From positions 992,001-1,056,000 of the forward strand of contig JANPZY010000004.1 in assembly GCA_024707325.1 (NCBI GenBank): 64,000 nt of DNA. The letters are read 5' to 3'. Positions within the stretch are counted from its first letter, which is position 1, and every line of letters begins with the position of its first letter. Made by a program: the position numbers and the translations under genes. The stretch is from Opitutus sp. (GTDB taxonomy: Bacteria > Verrucomicrobiota > Verrucomicrobiia > Opitutales > Opitutaceae). Under the pieces are notes generated by a model, which was given only the letters and a program-made list of their open reading frames with translations, was not told the origin of the DNA and searched no databases. This document shows positions 7,570-17,112 of this stretch, one piece after another.

Positions 7570-9987
7570 ATGCTCGACCTGCGCTACGCCCTCCGCTCCC
7601 TGCTGAAAACTCCTGGCTTTACGTTGCTCGCGGTCCTGACGATCGCGATCGGCATCGGCGCGAATGCCGCTCTCTTCAGCGTGTTTATGCAACTGGTGGT
7701 GCGCCCGGTGTCGCTGCCCGATCCCGGTTCGCTCGTCTCGCTCTGGTCGGTTAACCAGAATCTCAACTTCAACGCGCCCGCCGTTTCGTGGCCACGCTAC
7801 GAGGAGTTTCGCACGCACGCGCAGTCGTTTCGCAGCGTGGCGAACAGCGCGTTCGACAACTTCACGCTCACCGGTAACGGCGATCCCGAACAGCTCAACG
7901 GTCTCCGCGTCACGGATACGTTTTTCCCGACGCTCGGCGTGCAGCCGCTGCATGGTCGCAACTTCACGCCCGAGGAGGATCTGCCCAACGGCGCGGCCGT
8001 CTGCATCCTGAGCTACGAGCTGTGGCAATCGCGCTTCGGCGGCGATCAGTCGATCATGGGCCGCTCGATTCTGCTCAACGGCCAGCCGTGGGAGGTCGTC
8101 GGCATCATGCCGCCCCGCCTGAGCAACCCGTTTGCGCAATCGCAGATTTTTGTGCCGCGCGTGTTCGAAGTCGCCGGGCTCACCGCCGAACAGGTCCAGC
8201 GCGGCGCGAGCTACGCGCAGCCGATCGCGCGCCTGAAGCCGGGCGTCTCGCTCGAGCAGGCGCGGAGCGAACTCGTCACGTTGAGCCGCGCTTACGCGGA
8301 GCAGTTCGCCTCGCGCCTCGATGCGCAAAACACGACGGAGCCACGCTGGTTCACCGACACGCTCGTCGGCAATCTGCGGCCGACGTTCTACACGCTGCTC
8401 GGCGCAGTGGCGTTCGTGCTCCTGATCGCCTGTGCCAACGTCGCCAGCCTCTTCCTCGGCCGCCTTTCCGCCCGCCACAAGGAAATCGCCGTGCGCCAGT
8501 CGCTCGGCGCCACGCGCGGCGCGATCGTGCGGCAGTTCCTCGTCGAGAGCCTCGTATTCTCGACCGCCGCGGGCATCATGGGCCTGTTGCTCGCGATGTG
8601 GGCGCTGTCGGCAATCCAGACCACGGTCGCTTCGCAACTGCCGCCCAACACCACGCTGTCGCTCGAGTGGAGCGCGATCGGTTTCGCCTTCGCCGCGACG
8701 CTGCTCAGCAGCCTGTTCGTCGGCCTCGTGCCGGCGTGGCAGGTGTCGCGTAACCGGATTTCGGATACACTCAAGGACACCGCGCGCAGCAGCGGCGGCG
8801 GCACGCGCGGCGGTCGTTTCCGCTCGGGCCTCGTGATCGCCGAAGTCGCGCTCTCCGTGGTGCTGCTGGTCGGATCGAGCCTGCTGCTGCTCAGCTTCAT
8901 CCGCCTGCAGAAAACGCCCGCCGGTTTTTCGGCCCACGGTGTCGCGGCCGCGTTCGTCGGCGTGCCGCTCAATCGCTACCCGACGCAGGGCGAGCAGGCC
9001 GAGTTCTTCAATCGCGTGATCGAGCAGCTCCGCGAAGTGCCGCAGGTGAAATCCGCCGCCGTGGCGATCGGTCTGCCACTGAGCGGTTTCGCCCCGATCT
9101 CGCCCTATGGCGTGAGCGGTCGTCCCGTGCTGCCGTTGCCCGAGCGTCCGCTCGCGGGCCTGAGCATCGTGAGCGAAGATTATTTTTCACTGCTGCAGAT
9201 TCCGCTGCGCGAAGGCCGCACGTTTAGCGCCGAGGACCGCGAAGGCGCGCCGGGCGTGTGCATCATCAACGAGTCGTTCGCCAAGCGACTTTTCCCCGGC
9301 GAATCGCCGCTCGGCAAAGTGCTGCTGCGCGGACGCGACGCCGATATCCACGTGGAAATCGTCGGCATCGTGGGCGACGTGAAGAGCAACGGCCTCAACG
9401 CTCCGCCGCCCGACACGATCTATTATCCCGTGCGCCAGCTCGGACGTCCGGGCATGACGATCGTCGCGCGCATCGACGGTCCCGCCGACGCCCTGCAGCC
9501 GATCATGCGCACGGCCGTCGCCTCGGTGGATCGCGATCAGCCGATCTCGTTTTTCCAGACGATGGAAAACTCCGTGAACCAAAGCCTCGGCGTGCAACGC
9601 ATCGTCGCCTCGCTCACGGCGCTCTTCGCCGGCCTCGCCGCTTCGCTCGCCGCGCTCGGTCTCTACTCGGTGCTCGGTTATGCGGTCGCGCAACGCACGA
9701 GCGAGATCGGCATTCGCATGGCGCTCGGCGCGCAACGTCACCAGGTGCTCGGACTGATTCTCGGCAGCGGCATGAAGCTCGTCGCCATCGGCATGATCGT
9801 GGGTCTGGTGTTCGCGGTTTTCGCCGCGCGCCTGATCCAGTCGCAGCTCTACTCGGTCGAGCCGTTCGATCCCACGGTCTATGCCGGCGTGGCCGTGCTG
9901 TTTGCGGTGATCGGCACGCTCGCGTGCCTGCTCCCCTCGCTGCGCGCCTCGCGCGTCGATCCGCTGATCGCGGTCCGCACGGAATAA
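7570..9987 (+). CDS. MacB-like orphan ABC transporter permease
   Basis: Complete 805-residue inner-membrane protein. An N-terminal amphipathic leader (LDLRYALRSLLKTPGF) and first TM helix precede a MacB periplasmic core domain (about 50-245), FtsX domain 1 (about 270-400), a second TM and periplasmic domain (about 425-650), and FtsX domain 2 (about 680-800) ending SRVDPLIAVRTE. MacB-type permeases couple ATP use to periplasmic conformational change and do not carry substrate through the membrane. An ATPase (10387) and a TolC-like channel (11075) follow on the same strand, so an efflux or export machine is likely. No membrane-fusion protein is seen nearby. Confidence 0.88.
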   Translation: MLDLRYALRSLLKTPGFTLLAVLTIAIGIGANAALFSVFMQLVVRPVSLPDPGSLVSLWSVNQNLNFNAPAVSWPRYEEFRTHAQSFRSVANSAFDNFTLTGNGDPEQLNGLRVTDTFFPTLGVQPLHGRNFTPEEDLPNGAAVCILSYELWQSRFGGDQSIMGRSILLNGQPWEVVGIMPPRLSNPFAQSQIFVPRVFEVAGLTAEQVQRGASYAQPIARLKPGVSLEQARSELVTLSRAYAEQFASRLDAQNTTEPRWFTDTLVGNLRPTFYTLLGAVAFVLLIACANVASLFLGRLSARHKEIAVRQSLGATRGAIVRQFLVESLVFSTAAGIMGLLLAMWALSAIQTTVASQLPPNTTLSLEWSAIGFAFAATLLSSLFVGLVPAWQVSRNRISDTLKDTARSSGGGTRGGRFRSGLVIAEVALSVVLLVGSSLLLLSFIRLQKTPAGFSAHGVAAAFVGVPLNRYPTQGEQAEFFNRVIEQLREVPQVKSAAVAIGLPLSGFAPISPYGVSGRPVLPLPERPLAGLSIVSEDYFSLLQIPLREGRTFSAEDREGAPGVCIINESFAKRLFPGESPLGKVLLRGRDADIHVEIVGIVGDVKSNGLNAPPPDTIYYPVRQLGRPGMTIVARIDGPADALQPIMRTAVASVDRDQPISFFQTMENSVNQSLGVQRIVASLTALFAGLAASLAALGLYSVLGYAVAQRTSEIGIRMALGAQRHQVLGLILGSGMKLVAIGMIVGLVFAVFAARLIQSQLYSVEPFDPTVYAGVAVLFAVIGTLACLLPSLRASRVDPLIAVRTE

Positions 9988-10033
9988 GCGTCCGTCCCAC
10001 AAATGGGATGGCCTAATTCCAGAAGCGAACGAC

Positions 10034-10064
10034 GAGCGTCGTCACGTTTCGACGCTCGCATTTT
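10034..10064 (+). terminator. probable intrinsic terminator
   Basis: Stem GAGCGTCG / CGACGCTC with an 8-base loop, followed by GCATTTT, 47 bp after the permease stop. It would separate the permease from the ATPase and TolC genes. Confidence 0.5.
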
Positions 10065-10148
10065 AAGCCATTGTCAAACCAACACTTACAACACTTCAAA
10101 AGCCGTGGCACACCCGTTGCTAAATTGCTGACGCAACCCGCCATTACG

Positions 10149-10376
10149 ATGAAAGCCCAGTTCCTCAGTCTCTTCTTTTTCTCCGCCGCGTTGACCGTGG
10201 GCGTTTCTGGGACCGGCAGCACTCACGACGAAGCGTCCGCCGCGCGCGACACCGCCAAACCCGAAGCGGCCACCTGCGAGGAACAACCGGCTCCGCTCGT
10301 TTCGGTCCGCAACGACAAACGCGCCGCGCGCTCCACCGACGGCCTCACCTCGTGGTCCACTTTGCTGTTCATGTGA
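10149..10376 (+). CDS. small exported protein, unknown function
   Basis: 75 residues. The ATG at 10149 is preferred to the in-frame one at 10071 because it puts a signal peptide at the N-terminus (MKAQFLSLFFFSAALTVGVSG). The rest is short, charged and of low complexity with one Cys, and ends LTSWSTLLFM. It lies 10 bp before the ABC ATPase gene, so co-expression is likely. It is far too short to be the missing membrane-fusion protein. No family was recognised. Confidence 0.5.
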   Translation: MKAQFLSLFFFSAALTVGVSGTGSTHDEASAARDTAKPEAATCEEQPAPLVSVRNDKRAARSTDGLTSWSTLLFM

Positions 10377-10386
10377 TTTTCCGCCG

Positions 10387-11051
10387 ATGATTTCTCTTCG
10401 CCACATCGATCGTGTTTATCCGCTGAAAGGCGGTCCGTTCTACGCGCTGCGCGACATCAACCTGGAAATCGCCGCAGGTGAGTTCGTGTCGATCATGGGT
10501 CCTTCCGGTTCCGGCAAGTCCACCCTGCTCCACATCCTCGGCCTGCACGACAGCGCCTGGACGGGTGAATACGAGCTGCTCGGCGAACCCGTGCACAAGC
10601 TCGACAAAAAGAAACGCTTCGAGCTGCAGAAGAAACATCTCGGTTTCGTCTTCCAGAGCTACCACCTGCTCGACGACCTCACCGTTTACGAAAATCTCGA
10701 GATCCCGCTCTCCTATCGCGACGCGCCCAAGAAGGACCGCGAGAGCATCGTGTGCGACGCGCTCGATCGCTTCCACATGGTCGCGAAGAAAGACCTTTAT
10801 CCCTCGCAGCTCTCCGGCGGTCAGCAGCAGCTCGTGGGCATCGCCCGCGCGTTGATCGCCAAACCCGCGATCATCCTCGCCGACGAACCCACCGGCAACC
10901 TGCACTCCGACCAGGGCCGCGAGATCATGGAGCTCTTCAAGAAGCTCAACCAGGAGGATGGCGTCACCATCGTCCAGGTCACCCACTCGAAGCCAACGCC
11001 GCCTACGGCACGCACATCGTCCGCCTCGCCGACGGCGTCCGCGTCTCCTGA
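10387..11051 (+). pseudogene. LolD/MacB-type ABC transporter ATPase with a C-terminal frameshift
   Basis: Walker A GPSGSGKST (about residues 38-46), Q-loop FVFQSYHLL, signature LSGGQQQ, Walker B IILADEPTGNL and the switch His in VTHS are all present, so every catalytic part lies before the defect. The frame is lost at about 10987: one added base would give THSEANAAYGTHIVRLADGVRVS and a stop at 11051, the usual end of MacB ATPases. Without it, translation runs into the TolC gene in the wrong frame. It probably powers the permease at 7570-9987. Possibly a sequence error. Confidence 0.85.
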
Positions 11052-11074
11052 TTCTGAATACAACCCGATTCCCC

Positions 11075-12532
11075 GTGTCCCTCCGTCCGCTTCTTCTCGC
11101 CACCGCCGCGCTCTTCGTCGCCGGTTCGGTTCACGCCGCCACCGCCCTCACGCTCGACGACGCCATCCGTCTCGCGCTCGAGCGCAATCAGGTGATCAAG
11201 GTCCAATCCTACAATCGCCCGATCGCGCGCGCCAACGTGCTCACCGAGCTGGGCCGCTTCGATCCCGCGATCACATTTCGCCGCACCTACGGCGAGGACC
11301 CCGCGCCCGCCGCCGGCAACGGTTTCACCGACGACGTGTTGACCTCCAACACCTACAGCCTCGCGCTCGAGGGCAACACGCCGTGGGGCATGACCTACAG
11401 CCTCGGCGGCTCCGCCCAGCGCACCGGCGGTATCTATAACGAATTCGCCAACCAGTTCTCCACCTTCGGCGGCATCAGCATCACGCAGCCGCTTCTCCGC
11501 GGCTTCGGTTTCGGCGCCAACCTCGCGGGCTACCGCATCGCCAAGGCCGATCGCGGCATCGCCGACTGGTTGTTCAAAGGCACGGTCATCGACACCGTCA
11601 CCGCCGTCATCACCGCCTACAGCGATCTGATCTACGCGCAGGAATCGCTCCGCATCTCCCGCCGTTCGCGCGAACTCGCCGCCGGCCTCGTCGAGGAAAA
11701 CGAAAAACGCTTCCGCGTCGGCAGCATGTCCGAGAGCGACGTCATGCAGGCCCGCGCCCGCACCGCCACTCGCGACCAAAACGTCCTGCTCGCCGAGCAA
11801 AACGTCCGCGACGCCACCAACCGCCTCCGGCAGTTGATCGGCGAAACCGTTTTCCCGTCCAACCCCGAGCACCTCATGCTGGAGCCCGTCCAGCTCACGG
11901 TTCCGACCGTGGACGGCGCCGTCGATCTGCAAACTGCGCTCAACGAGCGTCCCGATTACCAGGCCGCGCGTCTCGGTGTTTCCAAAGACCGCGCCAACCG
12001 CGCGCTCGCCCGCAACCAACTCCTGCCGCGCCTCGATTTCGTCGGCAGCTACGGCTACAACGGACTCGATCCCGTTTTCCGCGAAGCTCGCGAGCAGGTG
12101 GCCGATCGCGAAAACCGCTCCTACGCCGCCGGCGTCGTCGTGAGTGTGCCGCTCACCTTTGCCGAAGGCCGCGGCCGCGCCCGCGCCGCCAAGCTCCGCC
12201 TGCGCCAGTCCGAAGAGGATCTCCTCCGTGCCGAGCAGGACATCGCCGTCGAAGTCGCCCGCGCCGCCGGCCAGATCGAGACCGCCGCCAAGCGCGTCGA
12301 AGCCAATCTCGCCGCCTACAACCTCGCCAGGCAGGCGCTCGACGCGGAGCTCAAGAAACTGCGCGCCGGCACCAGCAGCACCTTCCTCGTCCTGAATCTG
12401 CAGGAAGAGCAGACCTACGCCGACCTCAACTACCAGGCCTCGCTCGCCGACCAGCGCCGCGCCATCGCCGCTTACGAACAAGTGCTTGGCCGCACGCTCA
12501 AGACCTACGGACTTTCGGTCGCCGCCCAGTGA
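11075..12532 (+). CDS. TolC-like outer membrane efflux protein
   Basis: 485 residues from a GTG at 11075, chosen because it opens a clean signal peptide (SLRPLLLATAALFVAGSVHA). The mature part starts LTLDDAIRLALERN, the usual start of outer membrane factors, and has two long coiled-coil regions with the internal repeat typical of TolC (RFRVGSMSESDVMQAR near 215 and LRAGTSSTFLVLNLQEEQ near 430). It forms the trimeric outer-membrane exit duct of a tripartite pump. It follows the ABC ATPase by 23 bp. The downstream stretch holds only the tRNA. Confidence 0.88.
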   Translation: MSLRPLLLATAALFVAGSVHAATALTLDDAIRLALERNQVIKVQSYNRPIARANVLTELGRFDPAITFRRTYGEDPAPAAGNGFTDDVLTSNTYSLALEGNTPWGMTYSLGGSAQRTGGIYNEFANQFSTFGGISITQPLLRGFGFGANLAGYRIAKADRGIADWLFKGTVIDTVTAVITAYSDLIYAQESLRISRRSRELAAGLVEENEKRFRVGSMSESDVMQARARTATRDQNVLLAEQNVRDATNRLRQLIGETVFPSNPEHLMLEPVQLTVPTVDGAVDLQTALNERPDYQAARLGVSKDRANRALARNQLLPRLDFVGSYGYNGLDPVFREAREQVADRENRSYAAGVVVSVPLTFAEGRGRARAAKLRLRQSEEDLLRAEQDIAVEVARAAGQIETAAKRVEANLAAYNLARQALDAELKKLRAGTSSTFLVLNLQEEQTYADLNYQASLADQRRAIAAYEQVLGRTLKTYGLSVAAQ

Positions 12533-12608
12533 GAAAACGGAGTCCGCGCCCGCCGCGGATTTCGAGTTGCAACGCAGGCCGCGAAACCCACTTTCGATGA
12601 CCTCCGTC

Positions 12609-12696
12609 GCCCGGATGGCGGAATTGGCAGACGCAACGGACTCAAAATCCGTCGCCCTCTAAAGGCGTGTGGGTTCGAGACCCTCTCCGGGCACCA
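12609..12696 (+). tRNA. tRNA-Leu (anticodon CAA)
   Basis: Acceptor stem GCCCGGA pairs with TCCGGGC. Anticodon loop CTCAAAA gives anticodon CAA. The long variable arm (about 15 nt) is that of a class II tRNA, the T loop TTCGAGA is present, and CCA is encoded. It lies between the TolC gene and the VOC gene. Cassette array A begins about 750 bp downstream. Confidence 0.95.
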
Positions 12697-12877
12697 TCAT
12701 TTTCAGCGCGTTACGAATTGAGGAAAACTTCCCCGTTGGGGAAACGCGCGACCGACGAAGAACCCGCTTTCGCGCGTAGCCGTTGAGATTTGCGCGGGTT
12801 TCCGCGGCAAAAGCGCGAACGCAACGGAAAACAATCCAGCGCGGGAATGAGCGGCACCGAAACGCGTCCGCCGCCGG

Positions 12878-13264
12878 TCAGATCGCGTTACGGCAGCACA
12901 CCTCGAGGCGGTTTCCGCAGGGATCCTCGAAAAACACCGCGTAGTAGCCGGGACTGTATTCGGTGCACAGCTCCGGGCCCTCGATGTTGCGTGCGCCCGC
13001 GCTCTTCAGGATCGCGCCAAACGCGTCGACCGCTTCGCGGCTGTCGCGCCAGAAGGCGATCCGCGTCCGGTTCGCCACGTGCTCGCGGTCCTCGGTGAGA
13101 TTGATGCCCTCGGGCCGAGGATGATCGCGGACCGCATCGTAGCTGATGTAGTCCTCGCCTTCATATCGCGTCGGAAAACCCAACGCCGGCAGAATCGCGC
13201 CGTAGAACTTATCCGCCTCCGCCAGATCGCGGACGCGCAGGTCAATGTGGTCGAACAAACGCAT
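12878..13264 (-). CDS. VOC/glyoxalase-fold family protein
   Basis: 128 residues from the ATG at 13264 (MRLFDHIDLRVRDL); a longer frame to 13312 lacks family support. It has the beta-alpha-beta-beta-beta pattern of the vicinal oxygen chelate fold: HIDLRV with a metal-type His, KFYGAILPALG, and a C-terminal YYAVFFEDPCGNRLEVC carrying the metal-type Glu. VOC members include glyoxalase I, dioxygenases and antibiotic-binding proteins; the substrate cannot be read here. Two Cys close to the C-terminus are unusual. It is not part of a cassette, since no attC adjoins it. Confidence 0.75.
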   Translation of the reverse strand: MRLFDHIDLRVRDLAEADKFYGAILPALGFPTRYEGEDYISYDAVRDHPRPEGINLTEDREHVANRTRIAFWRDSREAVDAFGAILKSAGARNIEGPELCTEYSPGYYAVFFEDPCGNRLEVCCRNAI

Positions 13265-13440
13265 GCGCACCCATTGCCGACGTTGTTCGTGCCGGCAACT
13301 CGTGCTCATCATTCACCCGCGCACGTTCCGGCCATCAATCCCCGGCGTCACCGCGATGTGCCCCTGATTTCTTTCCGGTCAAATTTGGTCAGTGTGCGCT
13401 CTATCGTTCCAAGGCTCCGTAGAGCGGGGTCTTTCATTCT

Positions 13441-13472
13441 GCCGAACGTTAAAGACGAGCGCCTCGTTAGCC
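13441..13472 (-). other. attC remnant, distal end of array A (hairpin deleted)
   Basis: Both outer sites remain (GCCGAAC on the left, GTTAGCC on the right) with spacer GTTAAAGAC, but the central palindrome is gone and only 32 bp are left. The stop codon of the adjacent cassette gene lies inside it. No attC is found further left, so this marks the array end. Confidence 0.65.
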
Positions 13473-14219
13473 GCTTTCAGCGACAGCTTCATGGAATCCG
13501 TCTAACGCTGGCGAGGCCAACCGAGTGACCCCGACCGCCTCATTATCGTCCGCGAAACCAATCTTCGGGTAAAAGAGCTTGCCTGTAGAGGTCGGCGCGG
13601 AATCCCCCTCAAGTAATCGGTAAACGCTGAACCTAGAGGGCACGAACTGCGCGGCTTCTGAAAGAAAGCACATGATCGCGACTTTCGAAATAACAGCGGA
13701 TACGAAGATCGCATTCCGGCGATTTATCGAGCATATGCCTAGAGGCGCATCGCCATGTCGCGGATCGACTCTGAGAATCAAAGAGACGGCTAAACTTAGG
13801 TGGCTCCTGATGCCGCCTAACCGATTCAATACTCGATCTCGTAATTGATATGCTCGCGAATAGCCCTCTTTTGGGTTCTGCATCAGCCAGACCAGCCCCT
13901 CGAATTTCCAGAGCCACCTAATAAGCAACTCCGCTTCGAAGTCAGAAATACCTCTCTCATTCTCGAGATCGTCGAAGATCGCCTTCACCGGCGATTCTAG
14001 CTCTGCACCGAACGCAGCATTGCATGCCTGACACAGCGGAAAAGTCGCAGCCTTTGGATTTATCTTCTTACCGCCGCTCCACTTGACACCGGTGGCAACG
14101 GTGTTCGTGCGCTCGATGAGCCATTGCGGCCAAAAGTGCTCGCGAGTCATAGGACCGCGTGCCCCGCAGGAGATGCATCGGCTTCGGGCGAGCACCTGCG
14201 GCTCAAGAGGACTCTTCAT
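13467..14219 (-). CDS. cassette gene: HNH-like zinc-binding protein
   Basis: 250 residues from the ATG at 14219, a few bases after the attC outer site, as is usual for cassette genes. The first 70 residues carry CxxC (CISC), then TREHFWPQWL, then CxxC (CQAC): two zinc knuckles around a His, the layout of HNH-type nuclease or McrA-like domains. The remaining 180 residues are unassigned and include a Trp-rich helix (LLIRWLWKFEGLVWL). The TAA stop overlaps the attC remnant. It could be a nuclease of a defence or mobile system, but the second catalytic His is not clear. Confidence 0.6.
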   Translation of the reverse strand: MKSPLEPQVLARSRCISCGARGPMTREHFWPQWLIERTNTVATGVKWSGGKKINPKAATFPLCQACNAAFGAELESPVKAIFDDLENERGISDFEAELLIRWLWKFEGLVWLMQNPKEGYSRAYQLRDRVLNRLGGIRSHLSLAVSLILRVDPRHGDAPLGICSINRRNAIFVSAVISKVAIMCFLSEAAQFVPSRFSVYRLLEGDSAPTSTGKLFYPKIGFADDNEAVGVTRLASPALDGFHEAVAESG

Positions 14220-14223
14220 TTTC

Positions 14224-14307
14224 GGCAAACGTCAAAGATGAGCCACGCTGGGACTTGGCGCGGGGCATGCGATAGCATGACCCGTGACAGGTCCCAGCGT
14301 TGGCTCT
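14224..14307 (-). other. attC interrupted by IS110 element (larger part)
   Basis: Outer site GGCAAAC, spacer, then an imperfect hairpin with CACGCTGGGAC pairing to GTCCCAGCGTTGG. The sequence breaks off after TTGGCTCT at 14307; the missing end of the attC is found at 15491-15505. Joined, the two parts match the attC at 55481-55579 across the insertion point (TTGGCTCT-GGCGCCTTGTT). Confidence 0.85.
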
Positions 14308-14312
14308 TGTAG

Positions 14313-14510
14313 GTTCGCTGGCCAAGGAGAGCGGGCAACAGCAAGTTCTCCTTGGCCAGTGAACGGCCGTGGCGGGTGATCGCCCGCCACGGCCTGCCCC
14401 GCGTCAGATCGATTGGCTCTCGGAGCTTGGACTCCGTGCGCTAGCAGGATCGGCGCGAGGCTCACCGGCCGCTTAACTCGAACCGTTGCAAGAGCGGCGG
14501 CCGGAAGGTC
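14313..14510 (+). ncRNA. predicted bridge RNA of the IS110 element
   Basis: Ordered stem-loops: stem 1 at 14313-14364 (CTGGCCAAGGAGA paired with TCTCCTTGGCCAG); stem 2 at about 14365-14394; then a target-type loop with TTGGCTCT (14413-14420), hairpin CGGAG/CTCCG (14421-14436) and GCGCTAG (14438-14444); then a donor-type loop inside CCGGCCGCT/AGCGGCGGCCGG. TTGGCTCT equals the target left of and including the core. GCGCTAG is complementary to the target right half CTGGCGC with one G-U pair. In the donor loop, ACCGTTGC (14482-14489) equals the element's right end, and CGAACC with GCAAG is complementary to its left end. This matches the two-loop design known for IS621-type bridge RNAs. Confidence 0.75.
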
Positions 14511-14537
14511 GTCAGCTCGCCTCACAAGAAGGAGTGA

Positions 14538-15479
<942 letters not shown>

Positions 15480-15490
15480 ACACCGTTGCT

Positions 15491-15505
15491 GGCGCCTTGT
15501 TCGGC
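15491..15505 (-). other. attC interrupted by IS110 element (outer-site fragment)
   Basis: GGCGCCTT followed by outer site GTTCGGC. This is the missing right end of the attC at 14224-14307, and the next cassette gene ends 11 bp away. Confidence 0.8.
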
Positions 15506-15515
15506 TTTTCCGGCC

Positions 15516-16310
15516 TCATTCGAACAGCTCCTCCGTGCCGAAATAGCTCCGCAGGTAGCCGGTGATAGCATCGGCCGGAGGCTTCAACTGCTTAAACTTG
15601 TCTTGATACCGCGCGTGAATCCAACCGAAGGAAGATTTCTTCATCGCCTCGAGCGTGGGATACTTCTCTGGCATCTCTTTCGCCGCTGCCGTCAACACAT
15701 CACATAAGATAGTTACATTCTCGTCGATAACGGCAGAATACTCCGACAAAAGGTTCGCGAGCTCAGTAGGCACGAGCGGCGATTCTCTGAGTCGCATGAG
15801 CGCATTCTGAAAATCAACCATGCTTCTTGGCAGGTGCGCCTCAGCGTGTGTGTGCTTGTGCCAAATCGCCGCTCTCGTGCGCGGATCTGGCCGTGGGGGC
15901 TTCGGCGGCTGGTCTACCTCCCTGATGTGTTCATCCGCCAGCTGAAACTTCCCTTCCATCTCCTTGAAGCTAATCCGAGACATCGGACACTTCGAACGGT
16001 CATACGGACGTGATCCCTCCTTCATCTCGATGTCGAAAAAGTGATGAGCATAGATATCGTAAAGAGCGGTCACATTCGCTCCGAAAAAGTCGTCGATTCC
16101 TGCTGATCGGCGAAGCTCGATTTCACCCTTCCCGTTGAAGTGGGACAGCACATCTGTGAACGCCTTCAACTGCTCCTTAAAAACCTCGGTTCGAATTGGC
16201 TGTAGGAGTGTTCGCTTGGCTTTGATGAATGTAAGAACCGTGACGGTTCCGATGACGGTAAAGAAGAGGATTTGGAACACCTCTTTCGCGACTTGCAGCC
16301 AGATGGGCAT
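15516..16310 (-). CDS. cassette gene: membrane-anchored protein of unknown function
   Basis: 264 residues starting 11 bp from the attC at 16321. One N-terminal TM segment (about 8-28, FQILFFTVIGTVTVLTFI) is followed by a long mostly helical cytoplasmic part with no recognised motif. Length and layout resemble other single-TM cassette proteins. A Pro-rich stretch (QPPKPPRPDPR) lies near residue 140. Its downstream attC is the one split by the IS110 element, so the cassette can no longer be excised through it in the usual way. Confidence 0.7.
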   Translation of the reverse strand: MPIWLQVAKEVFQILFFTVIGTVTVLTFIKAKRTLLQPIRTEVFKEQLKAFTDVLSHFNGKGEIELRRSAGIDDFFGANVTALYDIYAHHFFDIEMKEGSRPYDRSKCPMSRISFKEMEGKFQLADEHIREVDQPPKPPRPDPRTRAAIWHKHTHAEAHLPRSMVDFQNALMRLRESPLVPTELANLLSEYSAVIDENVTILCDVLTAAAKEMPEKYPTLEAMKKSSFGWIHARYQDKFKQLKPPADAITGYLRSYFGTEELFE

Positions 16311-16320
16311 AGATGGTTTT

Positions 16321-16419
16321 GCCGAACGTTAAAGATGAGCCACGCGTGTGCTTGGCGCGAGCCGTGCCTCTGCACGGATCGTGACAAGCATACGCGTTGG
16401 CTCTGAGGCCTGGTTCGGC
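16321..16419 (-). other. attC site
   Basis: 99 bp. Outer sites GCCGAAC and GTTCGGC; stem CACGCGTGTGCTTGG against CAAGCATACGCGTTGG, with a central stem-loop (GCCGTGC...GCACGG). It belongs to the most common arm type in the window. Confidence 0.88.
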
Positions 16420-16423
16420 TCTT

Positions 16424-16834
16424 TCACTGCTTGTCCAAATCTTCGCCAGGAAAATACAGACAGTGGATCTCTTTCATATCCACGACTATCTCGTCCCTAA
16501 CGGCTTTCACATCCTTCGTGTAATCCTTGGTCCCACGCCATACGACAACCCCAACAATCAGCGAAGCAGCCGATACGAGCCAAAATGTCGGCTTAACCCA
16601 TGCCTCTGTGGACTGTGTAGCCTGATAAAGAGGAATCAGAGAAAGCAAGCCCGACCCTGTGACGCCCCAAAGCACACCGGCGTAAAGTTCGCGTCCGGAA
16701 GCACCGGGGGCAATCGTCTTCACTTTTCGATAGATACGCCGCCAGTCAATCAACCGTAGCTGTATCTCGGTCGTGTCCTGTGGTGCAACAGTCGTAATCT
16801 GGCGCGCAGAAAGCTGGATATTCTCACTTTGCAT
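16424..16834 (-). CDS. cassette gene: two-TM membrane protein, second gene of a two-gene cassette
   Basis: 136 residues from the ATG at 16834, which overlaps the stop of the upstream gene by 11 bases; the frame upstream to 16864 lies inside that gene. Two TM segments (about 62-80, GVLWGVTGSGLLSLIPLY, and 92-108, FWLVSAASLIVGVVVW) sit between a 60-residue N-terminal soluble part and a short acidic tail. No family was recognised. The overlap suggests the two proteins are made together. Confidence 0.65.
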   Translation of the reverse strand: MQSENIQLSARQITTVAPQDTTEIQLRLIDWRRIYRKVKTIAPGASGRELYAGVLWGVTGSGLLSLIPLYQATQSTEAWVKPTFWLVSAASLIVGVVVWRGTKDYTKDVKAVRDEIVVDMKEIHCLYFPGEDLDKQ

Positions 16835-17105
16835 CTTTCTTCGCCCCCTCCTTCCTGGGCTCAATCACACCGGCGACAATCGCATTTAATAGAACTGTAT
16901 GGCCGCAATTATTGCAGGTCACCGGAGCCAGCGGAACAACAGGTCCACCGAGAACAAGTCCGCCACTGGAGAACTCCGTAAGCTGGAAGATCTCTTGAGT
17001 GATATTCCAATTGTTGGTCTGGCAGTAGGGGCATAAAAATGGCGGACGCCACTTAGCCGCTACGAACTTCGTTAGTTTTTGGTGCTGCTCGCTGGTGAGC
17101 TTCAT
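16824..17105 (-). CDS. cassette gene: zinc-ribbon protein, first gene of array A
   Basis: 93 residues. Two CxxC pairs, FLCPYCQTNNW near residue 22 and VTCNNCGHTVLLNA near residue 63, form a zinc ribbon spaced by about 38 residues. A similar fold appears in small membrane-linked or DNA-binding proteins. It is the first cassette gene at the right end of array A, next to the attI-like site. It overlaps and probably couples to the two-TM gene. Confidence 0.65.
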   Translation of the reverse strand: MKLTSEQHQKLTKFVAAKWRPPFLCPYCQTNNWNITQEIFQLTEFSSGGLVLGGPVVPLAPVTCNNCGHTVLLNAIVAGVIEPRKEGAKKDAK

Positions 17106-17112
17106 AAAATTT

